DNA of 64,000 nucleotides from Methylopila sp. 73B (GTDB lineage: Bacteria > Pseudomonadota > Alphaproteobacteria > Rhizobiales > Methylopilaceae). Below the pieces are notes generated by a model. The model did not search any database and was not told the origin of the DNA. It worked only from the letters and a program-made list of their open reading frames with translations. This document shows, piece after piece, positions 43,707-52,113 of the stretch (the first letter of the stretch is position 1; every line of letters starts with the position of its first letter). The stretch lies in contig NZ_JAFV01000001.1 of assembly GCF_000526315.1 (NCBI RefSeq), forward strand, positions 4,267,501 through 4,331,500, in the 5' to 3' direction. Position numbers and translations under genes: made by a program.

Positions 43707-45992
43707 ATGGCGCGCGAGACCCATATCGAAGCCTATGACGGTCCCGCCGGCGGATGGGGTTCGGCGAAATCCGTCGGGCGCTACGTGCTGGGCGAGGGCT
43801 CGCCGCTGCGGACCACCGCCGCGCTCGCCAAGCAGAACAAGGTCGGCGGCTTCGCCTGCGTCAGCTGCGCCTGGTCGAAGCCCCGCGATCCCAACGTGTT
43901 CGAGTTCTGCGAGAACGGCGCCAAGGCGACCGCCTGGGAGCTGACGTCGAAGGCGATCGACGCCAGCTTCTTCGCGCGCCACACCCTGCGCGAGCTGGAG
44001 CACTGGTCCGACTTCGCGCTGGAGGATCAGGGCCGCCTGACCGAGCCGCTGAAGTACGACGCGGCGAGCGACCGCTACCTCCCCATCGCCTGGAAGCAGG
44101 CCTTCGCCGAGATCGGCGCCGAGCTGAACGCGATCGATCCGAAGGCCGCGGTGTTCTACGCCTCGGGCCGGGCGTCGCTGGAGACGTCCTACCTCTACCA
44201 GCTGTTCGCGCGGATCTACGGCACCAACAACCTGCCGGACTCCTCCAACATGTGCCACGAGAGCACGTCCGTCGCGCTGCCGGAGAGCATCGGCGTGCCG
44301 GTCGGCACCGTCTTCCTCGAGGATTTCGAGACCACCGACTTCATCTTCTTCTTCGGCCAGAACGTCGGCTCCAACGCGCCGCGGATGCTGCATCCGCTGC
44401 AGGAGGCGCGGAAGCGCGGCGTGCCGATCATCACCTTCAACCCCTTGCGGGAGCGCGGGCTGGAGCGCTTCACCAACCCGCAGGCACCGACCGAGATGCT
44501 GACGGGGGCCGAGACGACGATTTCGACTCAGTACTGCCAGGTCAAGGCCGGCGGCGACCTCGCCGCCCTGTTCGGTCTCGCCAAGGCCCTGATCGCGCTC
44601 GACGACGCGGCGGCCGAGGCGAGCGGGCCGGCGGTGCTCGACCACGGCTTCATCGCCGAGCACACCCACGGCTTCGAGGCCTTCGCCGCCGCCTGCCGCG
44701 CGCGCGGCTGGGGGGAGATCGAGCGGGGCTCGGGGCTCTCCCGCGCCGAGCTGGAGCAGGCCGCCGGAACTTACGCCCGCTCGACCGCGGCGATCGCCGT
44801 CTACGGCATGGGCCTCACCCAGCACCGCACCGGCGTCGAGAACGTCCAGATGCTGGCGAACCTTCTGCTGTTGAAGGGCAACATCGGCCGCCCCGGCGCG
44901 GGCATCTGCCCCGTGCGCGGGCACTCCAACGTGCAGGGCCAGCGCACGGTCGGGATCACCGAGAAGACCAAGCTCGCGCCGCTCGACCGGCTGAAGGAGC
45001 TCTACGATTTCGAACCGCCGCGCGAGGACGGCATGGCGACGGTCGACGCCTGCGAGGGCATGGTCGCGGGGACGGTCGAGGCCTTCGTCGCCCTCGGCGG
45101 CAACTTCCTGCGCGCGATCCCCGAGACCGAGGCGATGGAGACGGCATGGCGAAAGCTCCGGCTCTCCGTCCAGATCGCCACCAAGCTGAACCGTAGCCAC
45201 GTCGTCCACGGCCGCGCGGCCTATCTGCTGCCGTGCCTTGGCCGGATCGAGATCGACCGGCAGGCGAGCGGCCCGCAGATGCTGTCGGTCGAAGATTCGA
45301 GCTCGCACTTCCATGGGTCGCGCGGCCTCGTCGACCCGGTCGCGGCGACGCTCAAGTCGGAGCTTGCGATCGTCGCGGGGATCGCGGAGGCGACGCTGCC
45401 CCCGAACCCCAAGGTCAACTGGAAGGGCTGGACCGCCGACTACGCAAAGGTGCGCGACGCGATCGAGGCGACCTATCCGAAGGTGTTCCCGGGGTTTAAC
45501 GCGCGCCTCGACACGCCCGGCGGCTTCCCCAAGCCGATCGCCGCGCGCGAGCGGGAGTGGAGCACCTCGACGGGAAAGGCGAACTTCATCTTCCCCGAGA
45601 GCCTCGACGAGAACCCGGACATGCCGGCGCCGAACCCGGACGTGCTGCGCCTCATCACGCTGCGGTCGAACGACCAGTTCAACACGACGATCTACGGCTT
45701 CGACGACCGGTTCCGCGGCGTCGACGGCACCCGCATGGTGGTGTTCATGAACGCGGCCGACATCGCGCGACTGGGCTTCGCCGACGCCGGGACGGTCACG
45801 ATGACGACGGCGGCCGACGACGCGCTGCGCGAGGTCGCGGGCTTCCGCATCGTCGCCTACGACATCCCCGAGGGCTGCTGCGCGGCTTATTACCCCGAGT
45901 GCAACCCGTTGATCCCGCTGTGGCATCACGCCAAGGGCTCGAAGGTGCCGGCCGCGAAGTCGATCCCGGTGACGCTCCGCGCGGCCGGATGA
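43707..45992 (+). CDS. FdhF/YdeP family molybdopterin oxidoreductase
   Basis: A 761-residue member of the formate-dehydrogenase-like molybdoprotein family. The N-terminal segment GGFACVSCAWSKPRDPNVFEFCENGAKA has Cys residues suited to an Fe-S cluster. Molybdopterin-binding signatures include CHESTSVALPESIG, GQNVGSNAPRMLHPL and GNIGRPGAGICPVRGHSNVQGQRTVGI, and the C-terminal dinucleotide-binding domain shows RSNDQFNTTIYGFDDRFRG. YdeP of E. coli is associated with acid resistance; the reaction remains unknown. It has no partner subunits here. Confidence 0.85.
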   Translation: MARETHIEAYDGPAGGWGSAKSVGRYVLGEGSPLRTTAALAKQNKVGGFACVSCAWSKPRDPNVFEFCENGAKATAWELTSKAIDASFFARHTLRELEHWSDFALEDQGRLTEPLKYDAASDRYLPIAWKQAFAEIGAELNAIDPKAAVFYASGRASLETSYLYQLFARIYGTNNLPDSSNMCHESTSVALPESIGVPVGTVFLEDFETTDFIFFFGQNVGSNAPRMLHPLQEARKRGVPIITFNPLRERGLERFTNPQAPTEMLTGAETTISTQYCQVKAGGDLAALFGLAKALIALDDAAAEASGPAVLDHGFIAEHTHGFEAFAAACRARGWGEIERGSGLSRAELEQAAGTYARSTAAIAVYGMGLTQHRTGVENVQMLANLLLLKGNIGRPGAGICPVRGHSNVQGQRTVGITEKTKLAPLDRLKELYDFEPPREDGMATVDACEGMVAGTVEAFVALGGNFLRAIPETEAMETAWRKLRLSVQIATKLNRSHVVHGRAAYLLPCLGRIEIDRQASGPQMLSVEDSSSHFHGSRGLVDPVAATLKSELAIVAGIAEATLPPNPKVNWKGWTADYAKVRDAIEATYPKVFPGFNARLDTPGGFPKPIAAREREWSTSTGKANFIFPESLDENPDMPAPNPDVLRLITLRSNDQFNTTIYGFDDRFRGVDGTRMVVFMNAADIARLGFADAGTVTMTTAADDALREVAGFRIVAYDIPEGCCAAYYPECNPLIPLWHHAKGSKVPAAKSIPVTLRAAG

Positions 45993-46025
45993 GCGCTGCG
46001 CGATCGTCCGATCCGGACAGTTCGC

Positions 46026-46979
46026 TCACCCGCGGTTGTGCAGGATGCGCCCGATCAGGTTCAGCAGCACCTGCGCCGCGAGGATCGAAGTGACGCCCGC
46101 GGGATCGTATTCGCGGGCGACCTCGACGAGGTCAACGCCGACCACCGTCCCGCGCTTGGTGATCCCGTCGAGCAGCTCCAGCACCTCGTAATAGGTGAAG
46201 CCGCCATGGCTCGGCGTGCCGGTGCCGGGCGCGATCGAAGGGTCGAAGCCGTCGATGTCGATCGTCAGGTAGTAGCGCTTGCCCGCCGGAATGCACTCCA
46301 GAACCGCGTCCACGCCGAGCTTGCGGATCTGGCGCACCGACAGGATGTCGGAGCCCATCGCCCGCGCGTCGTCGTAGCCCTCGCGGGCGGTGGAGGAAAC
46401 GTTGCGGATGCCGAGCTGGGTGAGGCCGGTGACGTAAGGCCGCTCCGCCGCGCGCCGCATCGGATTGCCGTGGCCGTAGCGCACGCCGTGGCGCTCGTCG
46501 ACGAAGTCGAGATGGGCGTCGAACTGGATGAGGTGGATCGGCTCTTCGTCCGAGAACGCGGCGATGCAGGGGATGTTGACGGAGTGGTCGCCGCCGAGCG
46601 TCACCGGCAGCGCGCCGCGTTTAAGGATCTTGCGCACCGCCGCCTCGATGTTGGCGTGGCTCTGCAGCGTGTCGGTGTGGATCATGTCGGCGTCGCCGAC
46701 GTCGACGATGCGCGCCTGGCCCGCGGGCAGGTAGACGACGTCGTCCTCGTGGTCGTAGGCGCCGGCGTGGCCGAAGGCGAACAGCGTCGAGGCCTCGCGG
46801 ATCGCGCGTGGGCCCGACCGCGCCCCCGAGCGCCACTGCGTGCCGAGGTCGAACGGCGCGCCGAGGATGGCGACGTCCGCGTCCAGCCGGTCCCAGTCGA
46901 GACAGAGCGGATATTTGCCGAAGGTCGCGACGCCCACGAAGGGCAGGTCGAGCCGTCCGGCGTCGTAGCCGTGAGCCAT
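46026..46979 (-). CDS. Ureohydrolase A (agmatinase/guanidino-compound hydrolase family)
   Basis: A 317-residue ureohydrolase. All binuclear metal ligands are present: His132 (LGGDHSVN), Asp154, His156 and Asp158 (QFDAHLDF), Asp241 and Asp243 (TIDIDGFDPSIAPGTGTPSHGG). The substrate-loop segment HGVRYGHGNPMRRAAE differs from that of its neighbour. The family hydrolyses guanidino groups to urea plus amine (agmatine, guanidinobutyrate, guanidine and others). It is the last gene of the operon, 3 bp after the second ureohydrolase, which suggests a joint or sequential function. Confidence 0.85.
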   Translation of the reverse strand: MAHGYDAGRLDLPFVGVATFGKYPLCLDWDRLDADVAILGAPFDLGTQWRSGARSGPRAIREASTLFAFGHAGAYDHEDDVVYLPAGQARIVDVGDADMIHTDTLQSHANIEAAVRKILKRGALPVTLGGDHSVNIPCIAAFSDEEPIHLIQFDAHLDFVDERHGVRYGHGNPMRRAAERPYVTGLTQLGIRNVSSTAREGYDDARAMGSDILSVRQIRKLGVDAVLECIPAGKRYYLTIDIDGFDPSIAPGTGTPSHGGFTYYEVLELLDGITKRGTVVGVDLVEVAREYDPAGVTSILAAQVLLNLIGRILHNRG

Positions 46980-46982
46980 GAG

Positions 46983-47966
46983 CTAGTGTCCTTCAGACCG
47001 CTTCTTCGCCGCGAGGCTGTCCGCCACCACGCAGAGCAGCTCGAACATCATCGTCGCGCCGGTCATGGCGGTGAGGCCGGAGGGGTCGAACGGCGGCGCG
47101 ACCTCGACAAGGTCCGCGCCGACCACGTCGAGTCCGCCGAGACGCCGCACCAGGGCTTGGGCCTCGCGCGTCGAGAGGCCGCCGATCTCCGGCGTGCCGG
47201 TGCCGGGCGCCTGCGAGGGGTCGATCGCGTCGATGTCGAAGCTGACGTAGGTCGGCCCGTCGCCGAGGATCGCGCGGGCCTCGTCCATCACGTCGTCGAC
47301 GCCGCGCGCGAGAAACTCCTCGATGAAGATCATCCGGACGCCCGCGGCTTTGGCGAAGTCGAAGCTCGCGGGATCGGCCACCGAGCCGCGCAGGCCGATC
47401 TGCACCATGCGCCGGGGGTCGACGAGGCCTTCCTCGATCGCCCGGCGGAACGGCGTGCCGTGGTTGTACTTCTGGCCGAAGAAGCTGTCGTAGGTGTCGG
47501 AGTGGGCGTCGAACTGGATCAGGCCCACGGCCGCGCCCTTGGACAGTCCGCGCAGGATCGGCAGCGTGATGAGGTGGTCGCCGCCGCCGGTGATCGGGAT
47601 CGCGCCGGCTTCCGACACGCCGGCGTAGTGCGCCTCGATCAGGCGCAGGCTCTCCATCAGGTCGAGCGGATGGGTCGGGCAGTCGCCGCAGTCGCCGACG
47701 CGGACGAGGTCGTAGGGCGAACGGCCCGTGACATGGTGGTGCCGTCGCACCAGGCTCGACTGGTTGCGCAACTCGCGCGGGCCGTGGCGCGTGCCCGCCC
47801 GGTTGGTCACGCCGCCGTCGAACGGCGCGCCGATCAGCGCGACGTCGACGTCGGCCGGGTCCGTCACCGGCAGGCGCATGAAGGTCGGCAGGCCGGCGAA
47901 GCGCGGCGTCACGCTGGTGTCAAGCGGCTGCGGCCAAGGGGCGCCGGCGGCGGTCGGATCGGTCAT
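46983..47966 (-). CDS. Ureohydrolase B (agmatinase/guanidinobutyrase-like)
   Basis: A 327-residue ureohydrolase, clearly different in sequence from the adjacent one. Metal ligands are His131 (TGGGDHLITLP), Asp153, His155 and Asp157 (QFDAHSDTYDS), Asp244 and Asp246 (SFDIDAIDPSQAPGTGTPEIGG). The KYNHGTPFRRAIEEGLVDPRRMVQIGLRG segment resembles guanidinobutyrase/guanidinopropionase-type enzymes. It follows the creatininase homologue by 19 bp. Substrate not determined. Confidence 0.85.
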   Translation of the reverse strand: MTDPTAAGAPWPQPLDTSVTPRFAGLPTFMRLPVTDPADVDVALIGAPFDGGVTNRAGTRHGPRELRNQSSLVRRHHHVTGRSPYDLVRVGDCGDCPTHPLDLMESLRLIEAHYAGVSEAGAIPITGGGDHLITLPILRGLSKGAAVGLIQFDAHSDTYDSFFGQKYNHGTPFRRAIEEGLVDPRRMVQIGLRGSVADPASFDFAKAAGVRMIFIEEFLARGVDDVMDEARAILGDGPTYVSFDIDAIDPSQAPGTGTPEIGGLSTREAQALVRRLGGLDVVGADLVEVAPPFDPSGLTAMTGATMMFELLCVVADSLAAKKRSEGH

Positions 47967-47985
47967 CTCTGAAGCTCCGGGCCGC

Positions 47986-48759
47986 TCAGAGGCCGAACTC
48001 TTTGCGGACGGCGGCGGTGATCAGGGCGACGTGGTCGTCCATCAGCCACTGGCCCTTCTCGGCCGTGGACCCCTGCGCGATCGCGAGCACGCCGGAGGCC
48101 GGCACGAAGCCCTCCGGCACGGGAAAGCGGTCGTAGGTCGGGAATTTCGCCGGGCCGTCGGTCGGCGCCTTGTCGATCTCCACCAGCTCCGGGCGCAGCA
48201 GCATCATCAGCGAGGTCTCGAGCAGGCTGGCGTGCTCCAGCTCGGTGCCGGGGAAGCCGTCCGGGAACAGCCGGTCGAGCGTCTCGCGCCGCACGAAATC
48301 CCAGTATTCGAAGCGCATCGCCTGCATGTCGGCGATCCCGTCGCGGCGAAGCTCGCGCAGGCCGAGGTCGAGGCCCTCGACCGAGGGCCAGGCGTTCTCG
48401 AAGTGGCCGACCACCAGCACGATGCGGCGGACGCCGTGATGGCCGAGGCCGCGGATGACGTCGCGCACCACGAGGGAGAAGGTGTTGGCGTCGAGGCTCA
48501 CCGTGCCGGGAAACAGCTCGCCGCCGCCCGAGCGCGGCATCGATTTGTAGCCGTAGGGAATGGTCGGGGCGACGAGACCGCCGACCGCGCGCGCGACCCG
48601 CTCGCAGACGCCGGTCGGCAGCACCACGTCGACGCCGAGCGGCAGGTGCGGCCCGTGCTGCTCGGTCGCGCCGAGCGGCAGGAACACGGGGGCGCCCCCG
48701 GCGATCTTGGCCTCGAACTCCGGCCAGCTCAGCTCGGACATGAAAACGCTGTCGACCAT
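47986..48759 (-). CDS. Creatininase family amidohydrolase with altered active-site lid
   Basis: A 257-residue enzyme that follows Pseudomonas creatininase over its whole length. Metal ligands Glu33, His35, Asp44, His119 and Glu121 are intact (GATEQHGPHLPLGVD, GHFEN), as are YGYKS, SGGGELFPGT and the YWDFV Trp153. At the second active-site tryptophan of creatininase (GWDIEH) this protein has GTELEH, with Thr172. It would open creatinine or a related cyclic amide. Pairing with two ureohydrolases suggests the product is a guanidino acid. No pita-bread creatinase gene is present. Confidence 0.83.
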   Translation of the reverse strand: MVDSVFMSELSWPEFEAKIAGGAPVFLPLGATEQHGPHLPLGVDVVLPTGVCERVARAVGGLVAPTIPYGYKSMPRSGGGELFPGTVSLDANTFSLVVRDVIRGLGHHGVRRIVLVVGHFENAWPSVEGLDLGLRELRRDGIADMQAMRFEYWDFVRRETLDRLFPDGFPGTELEHASLLETSLMMLLRPELVEIDKAPTDGPAKFPTYDRFPVPEGFVPASGVLAIAQGSTAEKGQWLMDDHVALITAAVRKEFGL

Positions 48760-48772
48760 GCGGGGCGGCCCT

Positions 48773-49483
48773 TCAATGCATCGCGGCGCCGCCGTCGACG
48801 CTGACGCATTGGCCCGTCATGAACGTCGTGTGGCGGCTGGTGAGGAACAGGATCGCCTCGGTCAGCTCGTGCGGCTGGCCGATGCGGTTGAGCGGGTTGC
48901 GCGTCTCGACCGCGAGCTCCTCCGGCGACATCGCGCCGGCGTCGAGCAGCGGGGTGTCGACCGGGCCGGGCGCGATGGCGTTGACCAGCACGCGGGGGCC
49001 GAGCTCGCGCGCCCAGGAGCGCGTCAGCGCCAGCACCGCGCCCTTGGTCGCGCAGTAGCCCGAGGCGCCGGCGCGGCCGAGGTAGCCGAGTTCGGAGGCC
49101 ACGTTGACGATCTTGCCGCCCTCGGGGCCGAAATGCTTCACCGCCTCCCGCGCGGCCAGGATCAGGCCCTTGAGGTTCACGGCGACCATCAGGTCGAAGG
49201 CGGCGAAGTCGAACGCCGCGAGGGAGGAGCCGCGGTAGACGCCGGCGCAGTTCACCACGGCGTCGATCCCGCCGAGCGACTCCGCCGCCTCGGCCATGGC
49301 GGCGATCATGTCGGCCTCGTCCGAGACGTCGGCGGTGATCGTGAGGAAGGGCGCGTCGGCGGGCGACAGGTCGATCCCGGCGACCTTGGCCCCGGCCTCA
49401 GCCAGCCGCAGGGCGCCCGCGCGGCCGATGCCGCTCGATGCGCCGGTCACCACCACCTTGAGGCCCTTATGCGCGCTCACCAC
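48773..49483 (-). CDS. SDR family oxidoreductase 1 of the guanidino operon
   Basis: A 236-residue short-chain dehydrogenase: VTGASSGIGRAG (cofactor), NCAGVYRG, Ser in VNVASELGYLG, YCATKGA (Tyr-x3-Lys) and the C-terminal TGQCVSVDGGAAMH. The start is a GTG at 49483 with GGGGAG seven bases upstream; a second GTG directly follows and overlaps the preceding stop. The substrate is unknown; it belongs to the same transcript as the ABC importer and the hydrolases. Confidence 0.83.
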   Translation of the reverse strand: MVSAHKGLKVVVTGASSGIGRAGALRLAEAGAKVAGIDLSPADAPFLTITADVSDEADMIAAMAEAAESLGGIDAVVNCAGVYRGSSLAAFDFAAFDLMVAVNLKGLILAAREAVKHFGPEGGKIVNVASELGYLGRAGASGYCATKGAVLALTRSWARELGPRVLVNAIAPGPVDTPLLDAGAMSPEELAVETRNPLNRIGQPHELTEAILFLTSRHTTFMTGQCVSVDGGAAMH

Positions 49484-50235
49484 GGCGCTTCTCCCCGGTC
49501 GACGCCGAGGCTCTGCCCCGTCACGCTCGCCGCGAGGTCGGAGGCGAGGAACAGGTAGGGGCCGGCGACGTCCTCCGGCTCCATGAAGCCGGGCAGCGCC
49601 TGCGCGGCCACGACCGCGTCGAGCAGGGCCTCCTCCGGGGTTCCCGAGCGCTCGGACATGCGCTGGAGCGAGCGCAGCGAAGCCTCGGTCCGCACCCAGC
49701 CCGGGCACACCGCGTTGACCGTGATCCCGCGCGGCCCGAGCTCCTTCGCCCAGGTCTTGGTGAGGCCGATGACCGCATGCTTCGACGCGACGTAGCCGCC
49801 GAACGCCGCTTCCGCGGTGCGCGACCAGACCGAGGCGGTGTTGATGACCCGTCCGCCGGACGAGAGCTTCGGCAGCAGCGCGCGCGTCATCAGGAACATG
49901 CCGGTGACGTTGATCTCGAGGATCCGGCGGAAGGTCGCCTCGTTCTCGGCGCTGGCGTCGTCGAGCGGCGTCAGGCGCTCGTAGCCGGCGTTGTTGACCA
50001 GCACGTCGAGCTTCGGCAGCGCGGCGGCGAAGGCTTCGACATCGGCCGATCGGGTGACGTCGACCTCGTGGCCGCGGGCGCCGAGGCGTTCCGCCTCCTC
50101 ATGGATCGCCGGGTCGTCGGCGAGCATGATCAGCTCGGCGCCGGCGGCGGAGAAGGCGCGGGCGATCCCGAGCCCGATGCCGCGGCTCGAGCCGGTGACG
50201 ACGACCGTGCGCCCGGCGAGCCCCTCGAGGTTCAC
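49477..50235 (-). CDS. SDR family oxidoreductase 2 of the guanidino operon
   Basis: A 252-residue short-chain dehydrogenase with VTGSSRGIGLGIARAF, NNAGYERLTPLDD, the Ser in NTASVWSRT, YVASKHAVIGL and a C-terminal TGQSLGVDRGEAPW. The GTG start overlaps the stop of the ABC ATPase gene (GTGA), so it is translationally coupled to the importer. Two different SDRs in a row suggest two oxidation/reduction steps on the imported compound. Confidence 0.85.
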   Translation of the reverse strand: MNLEGLAGRTVVVTGSSRGIGLGIARAFSAAGAELIMLADDPAIHEEAERLGARGHEVDVTRSADVEAFAAALPKLDVLVNNAGYERLTPLDDASAENEATFRRILEINVTGMFLMTRALLPKLSSGGRVINTASVWSRTAEAAFGGYVASKHAVIGLTKTWAKELGPRGITVNAVCPGWVRTEASLRSLQRMSERSGTPEEALLDAVVAAQALPGFMEPEDVAGPYLFLASDLAASVTGQSLGVDRGEAPW

Positions 50236-51005
50236 AGCTCGTCTCCCGCGGCCGTCCGCACCAGGCCGATGGTCTCGCGGCGAAGAGCGAAGAAGTCCTC
50301 GCCGTCGCGGATCTCCAGCGTCCGCTCCTCCCCGAGCCGGCTGCGGACGTCGATCTCGGCGACGATCCGGGTGGGGCGCTTCGAGAACACCACCACGCGG
50401 TCGGCCAGGAACAGGGCCTCCTCGACGTCATGGGTGACGAACACGATGGTCTTGGCGTCGCGCCGCTGGATGCGCCGCAGCTCGGTCTGCAGCTGTTCGC
50501 GCCGGAGCGCGTCGAGGGCGCCGAAGGGCTCATCCATCAGCAGCACGTCGGCGCCGGCCGCGAGCGTGCGGGCGATCGCGATGCGCTGGCGCATGCCGCC
50601 GGAGACCTGGCTCGGGAAGTGGTCGGAGAACTCGTAGAGGCCGACGAGGTCGAGGTAACGCTCTGCCCGCACCGCCTTCTCGTCCTCGGACAGGTCGTGG
50701 CGGTACTTCAGCCCGAAGGCGACGTTCTGGGCGACGGTGAGCCATGGGAACGACGAGTAGGACTGGAACACCATGCCCCGCCGCCGGTCCGGCGCGCCGA
50801 CGGGCTCTCCCTCCAGCCGGATCTCGCCGGAGGTCGGCTGGTCGAGCCCGCCGATCATCCGCATCAGCGTGGTCTTGCCGCAGCCGGAGGGGCCGAGGAA
50901 CACCACGAACTCGTGCCGGTCGATCGCGAGGTTGAACGGCGTCTCGACCACCGGCACGGCACCGAAGCTCTTGGTGACCTGATCGAACTGGAGATGGGCG
51001 GTCAC
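50232..51005 (-). CDS. NitT/TauT-type ABC transporter ATP-binding protein
   Basis: A 257-residue ATPase: Walker A GPSGCGKTT, Q-loop VFQSYSSFPWLT, signature VSGGMRQRIAIARTL, Walker B VLLMDEPFGALD, and switch His in FVTHDVEEAL. It is of the SsuB/TauB type that serves sulfonate, nitrate, pyrimidine and other small-organic importers. The start is a GTG. It is separated from the permease gene by 238 bp containing a palindromic element, but remains in the same order and strand. Confidence 0.87.
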   Translation of the reverse strand: MTAHLQFDQVTKSFGAVPVVETPFNLAIDRHEFVVFLGPSGCGKTTLMRMIGGLDQPTSGEIRLEGEPVGAPDRRRGMVFQSYSSFPWLTVAQNVAFGLKYRHDLSEDEKAVRAERYLDLVGLYEFSDHFPSQVSGGMRQRIAIARTLAAGADVLLMDEPFGALDALRREQLQTELRRIQRRDAKTIVFVTHDVEEALFLADRVVVFSKRPTRIVAEIDVRSRLGEERTLEIRDGEDFFALRRETIGLVRTAAGDEL

Positions 51006-51053
51006 GACGCGTGCCTCTCGTTTCGCTGTTCGACCTCTGACGCTGGCCCACTG

Positions 51054-51204
51054 GCGTCCCTCCCTCGCAGAGGGGAGGGTGGACGGCCGAAGGCCGGCCG
51101 GGTGGGGTGGTTTCCGCAGACGGCGCGCCCAACGCCCGAGACCCCACCCGACCCTTCGCTGCGCGAAGGGCCACCCTCCCCAAGCTGCGCTTGAGGAGGG
51201 ACGC
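51054..51204. repeat. 151-bp nested-palindrome element inside the ABC operon
   Basis: Terminal inverted repeats GCGTCCCTCC (51054-51063) and GGAGGGACGC (51195-51204) are perfect. Inside are GGGGAGGGTGG (51072-51082) with CCACCCTCCCC (51171-51181) and GGGTGGGGT (51100-51108) with ACCCCACCC (51141-51149). It resembles a MITE-like or BIME-like element inserted between permease and ATPase genes. Confidence 0.8.
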
Positions 51205-51243
51205 CCGCGCCCTGCACAATGCGTGGAGGAGTCGAAGCGGCCA

Positions 51244-52113
51244 TCACAGGTACCGGAAGGCGCGGCGGTGGATGAGCCGCAGCAGCTGGTCGGTGGCGAG
51301 GCCGATGACGCCGATGAGCACGACGCCGGCCATCACCTCGGGCGTCTTCATGTAGCGGCGCGCCGCCCAGATCACGAAGCCGAGGCCGGAGTCCGCCGCG
51401 ACGATCTCGGCGATGATCAGGTAGGTCCAGCACCAGCCGAGGGTGATGCGCAGGTTGTCGACGAGCCCCGGCAGCATGGCGCGGAAGGCGACGTCCTTCA
51501 GCACCTGGCCCTGGTTCGCGCCGACGGTGTAGGCGATCTCGACGTACTCCTGCGGCACGCGGCGCATGTCGTCGGCCACCAGCAGCACCAGTTGGAAGAA
51601 GGTCCCGAGCCACAGCAGAAAGATCTTGGTCTCCTCGCCGACGCCGAACCAGATGATCGCGAGCGGCACCAGCGCCGGGACCGGAAGGTAGCGGATGAAG
51701 TCGATCGCGGGCTCCAGCGCCGCGCCGATCACACGGTAGCCGCTCATCGCGACGCCGATCGGGATGGCGAGCAGCGCCGCCAGCAGGAAGGCGCCCCAGA
51801 CCCGGAGCGTGGAGACCCAGGCGTGCCAGAGCAGGTGCTGGTCCGAGATCATCCGCCCCATGGCGGAGAGGATCGCGCTGGGGGAGGGGAAGAACAGCGG
51901 CGTGGTGAGTCCGAGGCGGGCGACGAACTCCCAGACGAGCACGATCGCGACGCTGGCGCCGACCGCGATCGCCGGGCCCCACCCGCGCGGCAGCGGCGTC
52001 CTGAGCCGCAGAAGCCCGCGGGAGGCGCGCTTCCGGGGGCGCGCGACCGCCGCGGGGGGCGCGGCGGTCGCGGCGGCCTCGGGCCGGGAGATCGTCTCCG
52101 CCACCGCGCTCAC
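51244..52113 (-). CDS. NitT/TauT-type ABC transporter permease
   Basis: A 289-residue permease with about six membrane segments and the EAA-type loop (AYTVGANQGQVLKDVAFRAMLPGLVDNLRITLGWCWTYLIIAEIVAADSGLG). An Ala/Pro/Arg-rich N-terminal tail precedes the first membrane helix. The GTG start overlaps the stop of the binding-protein gene as GTGA. Function: uptake of the operon's substrate, with the ATPase encoded downstream. Confidence 0.87.
   Translation of the reverse strand: MSAVAETISRPEAAATAAPPAAVARPRKRASRGLLRLRTPLPRGWGPAIAVGASVAIVLVWEFVARLGLTTPLFFPSPSAILSAMGRMISDQHLLWHAWVSTLRVWGAFLLAALLAIPIGVAMSGYRVIGAALEPAIDFIRYLPVPALVPLAIIWFGVGEETKIFLLWLGTFFQLVLLVADDMRRVPQEYVEIAYTVGANQGQVLKDVAFRAMLPGLVDNLRITLGWCWTYLIIAEIVAADSGLGFVIWAARRYMKTPEVMAGVVLIGVIGLATDQLLRLIHRRAFRYL

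Noticed and set aside
42651-45929. Very long open frame (over 1000 codons) antisense to the SDR and YdeP-type genes
   Set aside because: It mirrors two well-supported genes, its product is Arg/His/Ala-rich low-complexity, and long antisense frames are expected at this GC content.
46026-47966. Naming the ureohydrolase pair metformin hydrolase because dimethylamine genes lie in the same window
   Set aside because: The operons are 16 kb or more apart and separately regulated, and both proteins keep all metal ligands whereas such paired enzymes can have one degenerate subunit; there is no sequence evidence for this substrate.
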